Below, piece after piece: positions 34,247 through 43,279 of a DNA stretch of 64,000 nt; the stretch's first letter is position 1, and each line of letters opens with the position of its first letter. The notes beneath the pieces are model-generated. The model saw nothing but the letters and a program-made list of their open reading frames with translations, searched no databases and was not told where the DNA came from. Source of the stretch: Amycolatopsis sacchari (GTDB taxonomy: Bacteria > Actinomycetota > Actinomycetes > Mycobacteriales > Pseudonocardiaceae). The DNA lies in assembly GCF_900114035.1 (NCBI RefSeq), contig NZ_FORP01000010.1, positions 124,001 through 188,000 of the forward strand, in the 5' to 3' direction. The translations under genes and the position numbers were made by a program.

Positions 34247-35029
34247 ATGGATGACGAGAGCTGGGCGCTCTCACCGGACACCCGCAAACCACTGCCGGAG
34301 CTGATCGAGGACAAGCTCCGGCAGCTGATCGAGAGCGGTCGTTTCCAGGCCGGCGACCGGTTGCCGACCGAACCCGAGCTGGCGCAACGGCTCGCGGTCG
34401 CCCGCAGCTCGCTGCGCACGGCGCTGCAGCGCCTGCAGCTGCAGGGCATCGTCGAGGTGATGCGCGGACGCGGCTGGTACGTCCGGTCCACGAACTTCGG
34501 TGACCGCGACGAGGCGCCGCTGGTGCTCGACGGGCAGATCAGCGGTTCGGACCTGATGGAGGTCCGGATCGCGCTGGAGGCCACCGCGGCCAGCCTCGCC
34601 GCGACGCGCGCCGACGACGGCGAGCTCGACGAGATCGCGAAGCGCGCGAAGGACCACCAGACCGCGGCCACCGAGGACGCGGACGAACTGCTCCGCACCG
34701 ACGAGGAGTTCCACGCCGCCGTCATCAGGGCGAGCCACAACGAGTTCCTCGAACAGCTGTACCGGTCGCTCGTGCCGAAACTGCGGGGCTACCGGCGGAA
34801 CAGCTACGGCACGGTGGAGCTGCACAACCGGTCCGCGACGGAACACGACCAGGTGGCGTGGTTCCTCAAGCGCCGGGACGAGGGCGGCGCCCGCGTGTCG
34901 ATGACCGCCCATCTGCTCGGGCTGTACAACGACCTGGCGAACCGGGACGCGCTGCCGGCTGAGGAACGGGCGACGCTGAACACGTACAGCTACGACGAGG
35001 CCGACGAACCCCGCTGGCACAAGAGCTGA
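34247..35029 (+). CDS. GntR family (FadR type) transcriptional regulator
   Basis: A 260-residue regulator: winged-helix GntR domain in the first ~85 residues (LPELIEDKLRQLIESGRFQA and RLPTEPELAQRLAVARSSLR) and an all-helical FCD ligand domain (LMEVRIALEATAASLAA, TDEEFHAAVIRASHN). FCD proteins bind carboxylates through a metal; acidic and His residues are present. GAGAAGG lies six bases before the ATG. The target is unknown; the divergent small membrane protein gene or the gene itself are nearest. Confidence 0.9.
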   Translation: MDDESWALSPDTRKPLPELIEDKLRQLIESGRFQAGDRLPTEPELAQRLAVARSSLRTALQRLQLQGIVEVMRGRGWYVRSTNFGDRDEAPLVLDGQISGSDLMEVRIALEATAASLAATRADDGELDEIAKRAKDHQTAATEDADELLRTDEEFHAAVIRASHNEFLEQLYRSLVPKLRGYRRNSYGTVELHNRSATEHDQVAWFLKRRDEGGARVSMTAHLLGLYNDLANRDALPAEERATLNTYSYDEADEPRWHKS

Positions 35030-35105
35030 ATTAATCCGATCGGGCCTATCGCCCTTTCCCGCCTTCCGCAGATCATGGATGCTCTCGCTACGAGGCGGAG
35101 AGGCA

Positions 35106-36284
35106 GTGGAGGCTGGGGACGAAATCCGGCCCGCCGGATTCACGCGGCCCAGGCGGGGGGTACGGCGGCTGGCCGGCTCGCTGCTGTTCCTCGGGGTGCT
35201 GGCGCTGGTCGGGACGGTGCTGTGGGCGCCGGGAGGTGGCTGGGCGGAGCCGGTCCACCGGCTGCTCGAACTGACCTTCCCCGTGTTGTTGCTGGCGGCT
35301 GCCGGGCTCTACGGGTACGAGCTGTTCCTGCGCCGGTGGCTGGCGGCCGAGCTCGTGCGCATCGCCGGGCCGCGGATCGTCGAGGCGCTCCTCCCCCACC
35401 AGGTGATGGAGGCGTTCCTCGATTCGATCTACGGGCGCAACGAGGCGAACCGGGACGTGATGACGGGTGTGCTCGGCGGGGCGGGACGCCGTCCCGGCGG
35501 GGGCGACCTGACCATCAGCACGCACACCGGTGTGCACATGGAGCTGCGGGCCGTCGACCAGGAGCTGTACTACCTCACCACCGCCGTCACCTACAGCTTC
35601 CGGCAGAACGTGCCGGTGGACCGGTTCATCGTGTTCGCGACGTGCAACGCGCTGCTGCGGGACTCGATCAGCTCCGGCTGCCAGCTGCCGTTGTTCGAGC
35701 TGTGGTTCGTGCCGGACAGCACCCTGTTCCACAGTTCGGTGGACGACATGCTGCCGTCGGTGCGGCTCGGCATCGAGTACGTCGATTCGGCGGGCAGGCA
35801 CCACAGCGCGTCGGCGAGCAAGCTGCGGCTGCGCGAGGTGAAGTACCAGCAGTGGGCGGACTACCTGTCGTTCTTCCGGGAGGACATGGGCCCGCTGCCG
35901 CGGCAGAACACGTCGGACCACCTCGGTGACCTGCGGATCTTCGAGTGCGACCTGAGCGACATCGCCGCGGACGACCACACGGTGCAGGCCATCGAGCGGC
36001 TGTCGGTGCGGGTCAGCGCGCTGCAGCGCGTCGACGACGGCATGTGTTACTGGCAGGCGCCGTACCCGTGCTACGTCGACCAGATCACGTTCGCGGTGAA
36101 GGAGCTGGACGTGGAGGGCTCGGGGGCGTTCGAGTTCAACCTCGCGCCGTTCACGTTCCGCTCCAACACCGCGACGACGCGCTGGCTGCGGGCGGAGGAC
36201 CTGCCGGAACTGGACGTGCGTTCGTGGCTGCTGCCGGGGCACGGGGTCGCACTGCTGTGGCGCCCCAGCCGCGGCGGCGAGTGA
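35106..36284 (+). CDS. membrane protein of unknown function
   Basis: A 392-residue protein that I cannot assign to a family. Two hydrophobic helices lie near residues 22-42 and 56-75; the remaining ~300 residues are soluble, with repeated aromatic-rich beta-like segments such as TTAVTYSFRQNVPVDRFIVF, LPLFELWFVPDSTLFH and GAFEFNLAPFTFRS, suggesting beta-sandwich domains on a membrane anchor. GTG 35106 has GGCGGAG at suitable spacing; ATG 35079 is an in-frame alternative without a site. Confidence 0.65.
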   Translation: MEAGDEIRPAGFTRPRRGVRRLAGSLLFLGVLALVGTVLWAPGGGWAEPVHRLLELTFPVLLLAAAGLYGYELFLRRWLAAELVRIAGPRIVEALLPHQVMEAFLDSIYGRNEANRDVMTGVLGGAGRRPGGGDLTISTHTGVHMELRAVDQELYYLTTAVTYSFRQNVPVDRFIVFATCNALLRDSISSGCQLPLFELWFVPDSTLFHSSVDDMLPSVRLGIEYVDSAGRHHSASASKLRLREVKYQQWADYLSFFREDMGPLPRQNTSDHLGDLRIFECDLSDIAADDHTVQAIERLSVRVSALQRVDDGMCYWQAPYPCYVDQITFAVKELDVEGSGAFEFNLAPFTFRSNTATTRWLRAEDLPELDVRSWLLPGHGVALLWRPSRGGE

Positions 36285-36294
36285 GGCGGCGCGG

Positions 36295-36801
36295 TCAGAG
36301 CTCGATCCAGTAACGCAGAACGCGGTCACTGCTTTCGAGAACGCCACCGTTCCGCTCGATCGTCTTGGCTGAGGCGGAGTTGTCCGCTCGGCAGACGAGC
36401 AGCACGCGTGGCAGGCCCAGCGCACGTGCTTCGTCGAGCATCGCGCCGAGCGCCCAGGTGGCGATCCCCCGGCCCCGCGCCGAAGGACGGATGCCGTAGC
36501 CGATGTGCCCGAGCCGCGCCGCGGCACCGGTGAGCTCGTGCCGCAGCGCGATGCCGCCCAGCACTTCACCGTCCTCGACGATCCACCGGCAGGTGGCGTG
36601 GACCCGGCCGTCCGGCAGGGGCCGCGCGGGGTCCCCCTGGTCGTTCAGCCGCGCGACCCAGGCCGCGAACCCCTCCGGGGAGTCGACGTCGTCGTCCGGG
36701 CCGATGCCGAAGCCGTCCTCGTGGACGCCTGGGCCCCAGTCGTCCCGCGCGCGGAGCCACGCGTCACGCAATCCGGTGGTGGGGGCGAGCAGTTCGAGCA
36801 C
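36295..36801 (-). CDS. GNAT family N-acetyltransferase
   Basis: A 168-residue acetyltransferase. The acetyl-CoA loop is GIRPSARGRGIATWALGAML and the preceding strands VLGGIALRHEL and LGHIGYG match the GNAT fold; the C-terminus NSASAKTIERNGGVLES is the usual N-x-A-S-x-K element of RimJ/RimL-like and aminoglycoside-type members. The substrate is unknown. GTG 36801 has GGAGG at five bases; the frame is open further upstream but unsupported. It is 16 bases downstream of the phenolic acid decarboxylase gene on the same strand. Confidence 0.86.
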   Translation of the reverse strand: MLELLAPTTGLRDAWLRARDDWGPGVHEDGFGIGPDDDVDSPEGFAAWVARLNDQGDPARPLPDGRVHATCRWIVEDGEVLGGIALRHELTGAAARLGHIGYGIRPSARGRGIATWALGAMLDEARALGLPRVLLVCRADNSASAKTIERNGGVLESSDRVLRYWIEL

Positions 36802-36817
36802 AGACCCTCCGAGGGGG

Positions 36818-37321
36818 CTAGTTGCGGCGGTCGGACCAGCCGGCGGGCAGCTGGTCGGGCGCGACGGAGATGACCGACTCGTCATTCTCGCCGACGTGCT
36901 CGAACAGGGTGATCTCGGCGAACTCGGGGACGATGTAGATCGGGTAGGTCGGCCCCTCGTCGCGGTAGGCGCGCATCTCGTCGAGGTGCTCGTTCTGGAA
37001 GACGACCGTGCGCTCGCCGTGTTCCTCCACCCAGCGCGGGAAGAAGATCACGCCGTGCAGGCGGCGCCGCGCGGGCAGCACGTTCACGACGACGGACGTG
37101 CCGGTCGGCTCGTTCCAGGAGATCTTGTAGTCGTCGTCGCCGAGGCGGACCAGGTCGACCTGCTGGTCCTTGACCCAGCGGCCGCCGACCATCCCGGAGT
37201 GGATGCGGTAGTCGATGGTCGTCGCGTTCTTGACGTACATCTCGTACTGCCAGCCGTTGGCGTAGGTGTAGATGAACCGGTGGCCGACGAGGCCGGACAG
37301 ATCTTGAACGGTGGTGCTCAT
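36818..37321 (-). CDS. padC: phenolic acid decarboxylase
   Basis: A 167-residue protein with strong family motifs: [39 protein letters not shown], then [18 protein letters not shown] and [13 protein letters not shown]. It decarboxylates ferulic, p-coumaric and caffeic acids to vinylphenols, a detoxification of plant phenolics. Tyr and Glu residues expected in the barrel are in [10 protein letters not shown] and WNEPTGT. It is divergent from a MarR regulator with two operator-like repeats in between, the usual PadR/MarR arrangement for phenolic-acid-inducible genes. Confidence 0.93.
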   Translation of the reverse strand: MSTTVQDLSGLVGHRFIYTYANGWQYEMYVKNATTIDYRIHSGMVGGRWVKDQQVDLVRLGDDDYKISWNEPTGTSVVVNVLPARRRLHGVIFFPRWVEEHGERTVVFQNEHLDEMRAYRDEGPTYPIYIVPEFAEITLFEHVGENDESVISVAPDQLPAGWSDRRN

Positions 37322-37329
37322 GCCTTTTA

Positions 37330-37359
37330 TTTTGTCACAAAACTAGTTTGTCTCGAAAC
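37330..37359. promoter_or_regulatory. Two tandem operator-like repeats between padC and the MarR gene
   Basis: TTTTGTCACAAAAC (37330-37343) and GTTTGTCTCGAAAC (37346-37359) are near-palindromic copies of the same pattern (KTTTGTCNCRAAAC), 16 bases apart, in the 62-base gap. They overlap where the padC promoter must be, fitting repression by the divergent MarR protein and release by phenolic acids. Confidence 0.65.
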
Positions 37360-37383
37360 GAGAGTTGCGGCACACTGTGACGC

Positions 37384-37833
37384 GTGGACGCCGCCGCCGA
37401 ACTCGGCCGACTGCTGGGCCCCCTCCGCCGCGCCGTGCTGCGCGCGGCCCGCACCGCCGCGGACCTGCCCGACCTGCCGGAGGCGCAGATCGAGCTGCTG
37501 CGGGTGCTGGTCGCCGAAGGGCCGCTGGGCCCGCGGACCGTCGCGGCGCGGCTGCACGTCGCGCCGTCGACCGTGAGCAACCTGGTGAAGGCGATGCTCG
37601 CGGCGGACCTGGTCGAACGCGTCCCCGCCCCGGACGATCTGCGCACGGTCCGCCTCAGCGCGTCAGCGAAGGCGCGCGACCTGCTGAACCGCTACGACCG
37701 GACCAGTTCCGCGACACTGGCCCGCACGATCGCCGAATTGCCGGCGGAGGAGCGGGCGGTGCTGGAGACGGCGTTGCCGGTACTGGCGCGGCTGGTGGAG
37801 AAGCTGGAACGGGGCGCCTCTTCGCCGGACTGA
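37384..37833 (+). CDS. MarR family transcriptional regulator
   Basis: A 149-residue winged-helix regulator: LPEAQIELLRVLVAEGPLGP, the recognition region ARLHVAPSTVSNLVKAMLAA, and the wing RVPAPDDLRTVRLSASAKAR. It is divergent from padC and very probably represses it until a phenolic acid binds. GTG start, only 62 bases from padC. Confidence 0.9.
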   Translation: MDAAAELGRLLGPLRRAVLRAARTAADLPDLPEAQIELLRVLVAEGPLGPRTVAARLHVAPSTVSNLVKAMLAADLVERVPAPDDLRTVRLSASAKARDLLNRYDRTSSATLARTIAELPAEERAVLETALPVLARLVEKLERGASSPD

Positions 37834-37834
37834 T

Positions 37835-38798
37835 TCACGCGTTGCCGGGCAGCTTGGGCCAGGTCGCGGCGGCGATCGTCTTGGCCACGGTGCAGGCGTC
37901 CGTGGCGTTGTCGGACGGGCGCACGAACAGCTGCGCGAACTGGTGGAACCCGCGGACCGGGGAAGGGCCGAGGTCGGTGGCCAGGGCACAGCCCGTGTCG
38001 CCCGGCATGGTGACCGTCGGCCGGTTCGCGATGCGGACGTCGGACCTGCCGGGCAGGTTGCCGTAGTCCAAGCTGAACTCGATCTGGCTGTAGTCGGTCA
38101 GGTCGAGCCACGTGCAGTGGTGGCGGGTGAGAGCGGGCACCGGCTTCATCCCGTCGGCCAGCGCGGGCGGCGCGATCGCGAGGACGTCGGGCACGACGGT
38201 GCAGGCGTCGATCGTGCCGATGCCGCCGGCGGGGAAGGTCAGATGGCCGGCCTTCCTGGCGGTGACGTCGGCGACGAGGCCGTCGAGAACGGCGTCTTCC
38301 ACCTTGCAGAGGTCCTCACGCTGGTCGACGGTGTTGTCGTCGCCGGTGAGCGCCACGGACGCGGCGAGGTGCGTCCCGTCGGCGAAGGTCAGGTAGCGAC
38401 GACATTCGTCGGGCGAGCCGTAGCCGGTGGACTCGATCTTCAGGCCGTCGCCGAGCGTCTTCGCGGTGACGTCCGCGGTGCGGTCGGGGTCCGCCGTCTT
38501 GCCGCCGAGCCCGCCGACGGTGAGCAGCGCTTCCTTACCGTCCACAGTGGTCAGAGCGGAGCACTGGTCAGGCGCGGGGAGGACGCTCTTGACGTTCTTC
38601 GCGCCCGCGGCACCGGCGGCGTCGAGGTCGAGCAGACTGCAGTAGTCGATCGTGGTGAGGTCGCCGAACGCCTGCTCGGCGGTCAACGCCGGCGGCGGGG
38701 GTGGCGGAGTGCTGGGCGCGGGCGCAGGCCCGGCGACGGTGGACGCACAGGCGGCGAGCAGCACGGCGGGAAGCACCGCGAACCAAGATCGGGACACG
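37835..38798 (-). CDS. lipoprotein, DUF3558-like
   Basis: A 320-residue exported protein with signal peptide and lipobox LLAAC (Cys about residue 17), a Pro-rich linker, and two similar halves each with paired cysteines (DYCSLLD, PDQCSAL, DECRRY, DLCKVED; then DACTVVP, HHCTWLD, TGCALAT, DACTVAK). The duplicated Cys pattern is that of DUF3558-type lipoproteins common in Pseudonocardiaceae and mycobacteria, of unknown role. GTG 38798 is taken as start; no good ribosome site. It overlaps nothing and ends one base after the MarR stop. Confidence 0.72.
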
Positions 38799-38925
38799 CG
38801 AGGGTTATCCGTCACAGGCGGCGTGGTGTTTCGTCCCGTGATCAAACCGTTCCCGGAATCGGAAATCGAGGTGGTTATCGGGCCATCACACCGGCCCGGA
38901 CATCCGGAACGGGCAGAATACTGCC

Positions 38926-39552
38926 ATGGATGCTGGCCTCCGGGAGTTCTACGACGTCGTCGGTGAGCCGGGCTACGAAATCGACGTGAACCCGGAGTTC
39001 CCACCGGACGGCAATTGGGCTGAGCCTGTTTTCACGTTCGGCCCGGACGGTCGGGTCGAGCCCGGATTCGCGCCAGGCACAGGTGGAGTCCTCGTTCTTC
39101 GAGTCACCGCGGCCGAGGCACCGGCTTGGGTTGGGGTTTTCCCGGCTGGCGACCTCCGCGGCGTCGACGGGGTATACGCAGGTCCGGCCGCCCGTCAAAT
39201 GTGCGTGCTTGCCGCTGGAGACGCGTATCTCGTACAGGTGGACGCGCCGCACGCAGGTGCGCTCGTCGCCCAGGTCCAGGTCCAGCAGGTGGCCAAATCG
39301 CTCGATCCGGCGCTGCTCCTGCTGGTCCGCGACTTCGACATCGTGGCTATCGGGAGGTCAGGAATCGCGTGGCGTTCCCCGAGACTGGCGGTCGACGATC
39401 TTCGCGTGCTGGCGGCGGATTCCCGCGGAATCCACTGCACGGGCTACTTCCTCGGCGACAGGACGGAAACGGTCACCGTGGATCCGATGACCGGCGAAGT
39501 GATCGACGGACGACGCCTGAAAGGCACCGGCCCCGGGCCTGGCCCGGCATAA
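38926..39552 (+). CDS. hypothetical protein
   Basis: A 208-residue soluble protein I do not recognise. It is beta-rich by eye, with VLVLRVTAAEAPAWVGVFPA and CVLAAGDAYLVQVDAPHAGA, and a C-terminal RLAVDDLRVLAADSRGIHCT segment that resembles small immunity-type or SMI-like proteins in character only. It was originally the chromosomal gene just downstream of tRNA-Ser and now borders the integrated elements. Confidence 0.7.
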   Translation: MDAGLREFYDVVGEPGYEIDVNPEFPPDGNWAEPVFTFGPDGRVEPGFAPGTGGVLVLRVTAAEAPAWVGVFPAGDLRGVDGVYAGPAARQMCVLAAGDAYLVQVDAPHAGALVAQVQVQQVAKSLDPALLLLVRDFDIVAIGRSGIAWRSPRLAVDDLRVLAADSRGIHCTGYFLGDRTETVTVDPMTGEVIDGRRLKGTGPGPGPA

Positions 39553-39563
39553 CCCCTGGTCAC

Positions 39564-39623
39564 AGACGCGGAAGCGGAGGGATTTGAACCCTCGGTGGGG
39601 TTGCCCCATGCTCGCTTTCAAGG
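39564..39623. repeat. att site 1: left end of satellite element (3' half of tRNA-Ser)
   Basis: A 60-base copy of the 3' half of the tRNA-Ser gene, from the anticodon loop to the acceptor 3' end (starts AGACGCGGAAGCGGAGGG and ends CTCGCTTTCAAGG). It differs from the tRNA copy at a few positions. To the left lies chromosomal DNA; to the right, element DNA that resembles the left end of the AICE. Confidence 0.88.
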
Positions 39624-39716
39624 TCCACGAGGTGCAGTTCGGACGTGGCCGGACCCGGTTTGACCGTAGGCGGAGGCGGCCACTGCGACGAGAGAGCGGG
39701 GATGGATGGGCCTGAA

Positions 39717-39725
39717 CTGCAACCC
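39717..39725. repeat. CTGCAACCC arm-site candidate, satellite left end
   Basis: CTGCAACCC occurs 94 bases inside att site 1. The same nonamer lies 95 bases inside att site 2 (43374-43382) and, doubled, near both right ends (43157-43176 and 56772-56791). Equal spacing at each end fits integrase arm-type binding sites. Confidence 0.5.
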
Positions 39726-39864
39726 AGGCTGCGCACGTGGCTACAGGGGCTCGGCAACTGCGCCAAGTATTCGCCCGCGGACCCACCTGCGTTGACCAGC
39801 GTGCCGCAACCTAGGGGCAGTTCGTCGAAACCCTACGAGACGAACCGCCCCAGGTTTCGGATAT

Positions 39865-42648
39865 CTAAACCTTGTACTTGCTGCTCCGCTTGCGGAACGC
39901 CTCGGGCCCCCCGTCGAGAACCTCGCACGCATGTTCCCGGATTCCACAAGAACTCAGAACATGGTCAACATCACGCTTTTCCTCGCTGTGTTCGAGCGAT
40001 CCGGACAAATAATCAAACATTCTTCCGTTTAGATTTTTCCGATCATCATCGTGGCGATTCGCGATGATTACTTGCTCTGAGTCAGCGCCGACGACTAGGT
40101 TCGCATTATGGCTTACCATCAGTATCTGTCGCTCGGATTTTCGCTTGACAAGGTATGGAACAATATTGTCATAGACAGACCTGCTATCCAGGTCGTCTTC
40201 CGGCTGATCGATCAGTAACGGCCACGCCTCCGGCGATTCCTCCAGTATAAGCGTCGGGGCGAACAGCGCTTGCTTACCAGGAGTCATTGAGGAACGCTGA
40301 AAGCCCCCAATACGGTCCCCATCCAATACAGCAAAGAAGCGGATCTCAGGTGTCGCGCACAGGACATCTGCAGACAAACCGTCAGGCGTCCAAGCAGCTC
40401 GAATTCTCTGAGTACCCACAAACATCGACAGCAAGAATTCTGAGGGTGCGTCTTGAGCCTCCTCGATTCTGGCGGTCTGTGTCGCCTTGTCTAGATACGG
40501 CCCGTGATCCCGCATGTTGAACCCCTGCGAGAGAGTCCGCTTCGTTTCCTCTGAAAATTCTATTTCGATACCGATTGTGATACCGTCATCAAGCTTATTA
40601 TTCGCATGGCCGAAGTTTTCAAACAGCTCACTAATATGCTTACCGCGATCACTAATCTGTGATTTTATCTTATCGACTTCGGCTAGCTGCTGCTCCTGCA
40701 ACCTCTTAACTACACCCTCCTGTGTGGCAATCGCAGCAAGAGTTGTTTCTTGCTTCCTGCTACTTTGCACCAGTGCATCTAGCTCAGATAAGGCTCGGTA
40801 CTTTGCAATGAGGGCCTCGTTGTCCAGCCTCAGCGATCGAGTCGCTGCACCGATCTCTGACGACTCAATTTCGAGTTCGCGCCGGTACTCTCCTATTTTC
40901 CTTCTCAAATTTTCAGTTAGCGTACTACGCGCTTCTTCGACCAGCTTGACAATCTCACTTTCAAGGTCGGAAGGCAGCGCTGAGGACGAGGGGGTGGTGT
41001 CGATACGAACCTGTACGAGCTCACTCCCGACGTAACCCCCTCCTTCGGTCATCGAGACGTAAGGCGCAACTAGATCGCTTTCCTCAGCAAGTCTCTTAGC
41101 CCGGCTCTCCTTCTCTCCGATCTCACTGACGATTCGCTGGTAAGTTTCAGTCTCTCCCGCAGTCAGATGCGATGCATCTCGCAAGGTCGCGATCTGTTCT
41201 AGAATCGCGTTATAGGTACTTTCTACCCCTTTCTTGTCACCGAGCTCCCGCAATTTGCTTACTGCCGCGGATACTTCACTTGTTAACTCGAACCAGCGAT
41301 TGACCGAAGATCGGATAGTCTTATTGCAAGCCTGAATATCAGCTTCAACCTGACGGTAAATAGCAGCGAACCGTGTATCTCTCCTAAACAACGCCGGCTG
41401 AATCTTGCTCGTTATTTCTTCGGGTCGCTCGCTAATTGCATAGAGGGAGTTTTGAGGGATGTAAATGACGCGGCCCGTTTCCGCAGCGGGATCCCCCCAC
41501 TCCACCTTGCACACGATGTTCTTTACAGAATCCCATGTCATCCCGGCGGCCGGCCCTGCGTCCTCGCGCCTTACCAAACCGGTGGCCACCTGCTGTTCAA
41601 TAGCATTTTCTGGGTCGACAGCATGGGCGATGTAGGCCAAGAGGGAGGACTTGCCCGACGAACGTGCGCCAATAATCGAGACGAGGTTCTGATTAAGAAC
41701 GACCTCCGACGGGAAGTCTTCGGTACCTGTGAAGCTAACCCTAGATATGTACTGGTAAGGCTCGCGTCGATCTGGCCGCACAGCCTGAAGCTTCACTCGG
41801 TTTTGCGGCTCGAAGTACGTTTGCTGGAGACCTTCAAAAGTGAGGTCTGCCTTTATCCACGTCGTTTCATAGTTCGTGTTTCCTTCACGCACGTGCTTAC
41901 CGAGACCGGTATCAAGGTCAGTGAAGTGATGTGCATCGCAGCCACCGAAAACCGGTTTTTGAGCGACCTGTTCGTCCCCTTCAAGGCGATCAATGTTGAG
42001 AAAGTAGCTCACATTGCGCTGGTTGCCGAAAAATGCATGTGAAAACTTGTCTATCTCGTCGCTGAGGTTTTCCTTACGTCGAGCACCACGAGTCGGACGC
42101 AGACCATCGCCTTTACACGAGGTCACCACGAGCACGTTCTCTAAGATGTCAACTTTTCGGCCAAAGGTTTCTTTTACAGCCTCGGCGATATCCTCTTTTA
42201 AGACAGTAGCTCGGCCGAAGTCGCTATGCTTGAGGTCGGCGCACGTCAGCTGTATCTGACCCGGATCGTAACACTGCGTGCGAAGCCTAGACAAGAATTT
42301 TTGAGCCACTTCCTCGCTGATATCTGGCCGAAATATAAGATGCAGATTTACTTCTTCACCTGCACCGTTAACAGCTTCGACGAGACGCAGCTCAACGTTC
42401 GGAAAGAACACTTTTTCCGAGTACGGATATAGGCGCTGGTACTCGTTTCTGAGACGGAAGTACCCGTCGAAAGAGAAGTAGTCGGTGATCCCGAAGGCAT
42501 CGACATCAGATTGCTCAAGAGTTCGGCAGAAACGTTCCCAAACTGCAGGGTCGTCGGCGTTGCCGTACTGGTTGTTCAGCTTCGTGCCCGGCGGATGCAA
42601 ATGCAAGTCCCATTTGCGCCACTCTGAACCCCTCGGGAATCGTCTCAA
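39865..42648 (-). CDS. TrlF-like PHP-domain AAA/SMC-type ATPase (probable defence gene)
   Basis: A ~927-residue protein. N-terminal PHP phosphoesterase-like domain: WDLHLHPPGTK near residue 15, DAFGITDY near 50, a later GCDAHHF near 237. ABC/SMC ATPase: Walker A IIGARSSGKSSLLAYI near 330, central coiled coil (~420-720), Walker B region in LLIDQPEDDLDSRSVYDNI and switch His in QILMVSHNANLVVG. This order is that of TrlF-family proteins, often carried in genomic islands and suspected in anti-phage defence. Base use is clearly lower in GC than the chromosome. TTG 42648 is preferred (AAGGAG nine bases upstream); TTG 42657 touches that site. Confidence 0.82.
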   Translation of the reverse strand: MRRFPRGSEWRKWDLHLHPPGTKLNNQYGNADDPAVWERFCRTLEQSDVDAFGITDYFSFDGYFRLRNEYQRLYPYSEKVFFPNVELRLVEAVNGAGEEVNLHLIFRPDISEEVAQKFLSRLRTQCYDPGQIQLTCADLKHSDFGRATVLKEDIAEAVKETFGRKVDILENVLVVTSCKGDGLRPTRGARRKENLSDEIDKFSHAFFGNQRNVSYFLNIDRLEGDEQVAQKPVFGGCDAHHFTDLDTGLGKHVREGNTNYETTWIKADLTFEGLQQTYFEPQNRVKLQAVRPDRREPYQYISRVSFTGTEDFPSEVVLNQNLVSIIGARSSGKSSLLAYIAHAVDPENAIEQQVATGLVRREDAGPAAGMTWDSVKNIVCKVEWGDPAAETGRVIYIPQNSLYAISERPEEITSKIQPALFRRDTRFAAIYRQVEADIQACNKTIRSSVNRWFELTSEVSAAVSKLRELGDKKGVESTYNAILEQIATLRDASHLTAGETETYQRIVSEIGEKESRAKRLAEESDLVAPYVSMTEGGGYVGSELVQVRIDTTPSSSALPSDLESEIVKLVEEARSTLTENLRRKIGEYRRELEIESSEIGAATRSLRLDNEALIAKYRALSELDALVQSSRKQETTLAAIATQEGVVKRLQEQQLAEVDKIKSQISDRGKHISELFENFGHANNKLDDGITIGIEIEFSEETKRTLSQGFNMRDHGPYLDKATQTARIEEAQDAPSEFLLSMFVGTQRIRAAWTPDGLSADVLCATPEIRFFAVLDGDRIGGFQRSSMTPGKQALFAPTLILEESPEAWPLLIDQPEDDLDSRSVYDNIVPYLVKRKSERQILMVSHNANLVVGADSEQVIIANRHDDDRKNLNGRMFDYLSGSLEHSEEKRDVDHVLSSCGIREHACEVLDGGPEAFRKRSSKYKV

Positions 42649-42896
42649 CCCACCCAACTCCTTGACGTCAACAGTTTACGACACCTGCCACTAGTAGGAT
42701 CACTCTTGGCGAGCGTCGGCTTCGTTCGAACGCTGTTCAAAGCGTTCAGGCGGGCGAGAATTTATCAGCTTGGCGACTTGGAAGTCGGAGGGCTCGCCGC
42801 GTTGTCGCCGAGCTTTTTCAAAGTTCTCGATCTTACGATTCGTAGGCATGCCTTCGCGGACCGCAGCCATCTACACCTAGACCGCTCCCACGCGGC

Positions 42897-43094
42897 AGTC
42901 AGACGACTACAGCGACGGCCAGTTGGGCCGTCACTCAAAGGGCTGACTGCGTCTTCACCGATGGTCGACGGTTCCCGATCGCCTACTACGACGTTCATGG
43001 ACGCTCGGTATGCATCGATGGCGACGCGGCTTGTTGGCTATTCGTAGTCCACGAGGACGACAAAGTGCTGACGCGCATAGAGGAGGGCACCTAG
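42897..43094 (+). pseudogene. 3' remnant of the AICE right-end gene
   Basis: About 200 bases strongly similar to the last part of the 156-residue gene at 56248-56718 (shared runs around GTCGACGGTTCCCGATCGCC and CATGGACGCTCGGTATGCAT). Small deletions near 42925-42955 shift the frame, and the 5' portion is unrelated DNA. The final codons and TAG are kept. It marks the old right end of a once-complete sister element. Confidence 0.75.
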
Positions 43095-43156
43095 GTACTA
43101 ACCGCAAGCCCCTGTGTTCGGATGACCCCCGCATGCGCTACACCGTAGGGGCCCTA

Positions 43157-43176
43157 CTGCAACCCGAACTGCAACC
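43157..43176. repeat. Doubled CTGCAACC arm-site candidate, satellite right end
   Basis: CTGCAACCC (43157-43165) and CTGCAACC (43169-43176), 12 bases apart, about 50 bases before att site 2. The AICE right end has the same doublet at 56772-56791. Confidence 0.5.
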
Positions 43177-43224
43177 GAGGCGGAACCGTTCCGGGCGACG
43201 TCCGGCATAACCTCCGGCCACAAA

Positions 43225-43279
43225 GCGGAAGCGGAGGGATTTGAACCCCCGGTCGGTTGCCCGACGCTCGCTTTCAAGG
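43225..43279. repeat. att site 2: junction between satellite and AICE
   Basis: A 55-base copy of the tRNA-Ser 3' half (starts GCGGAAGCGGAGGGATTTG, ends CTCGCTTTCAAGG) with compensating changes in the variable arm (GGTCGGTTGCCCGAC). It is the right end of the satellite and the left end of the AICE at once. Confidence 0.88.

Larger units (their letters stand above)
39564..43224. mobile_element. att-flanked element without integrase (CIME-like satellite)
   Basis: A 3.7-kb segment bounded by att copies on both sides. Its left end (39624-39740) resembles the left end of the adjacent AICE (43280-43400), and its right end (about 42897-43224) resembles the AICE right end (about 56507-56848), including a broken copy of the AICE's 156-residue gene. 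It has no integrase, excisionase or replication genes and carries one large cargo gene. This is the expected form of a cis-mobilizable element in tandem with a helper. Confidence 0.72.

Noticed and set aside
42706-43047. A 113-codon gene at the right end of the satellite
   Set aside because: It is a frame over the decayed remnant of the AICE right-end gene; the true homologous frame is broken by small deletions.
39564-43279. Additional tRNA-Ser genes at att sites 1 and 2
   Set aside because: Only the 3' half is present; after the anticodon loop the sequence departs and cannot form the D-arm or acceptor stem.
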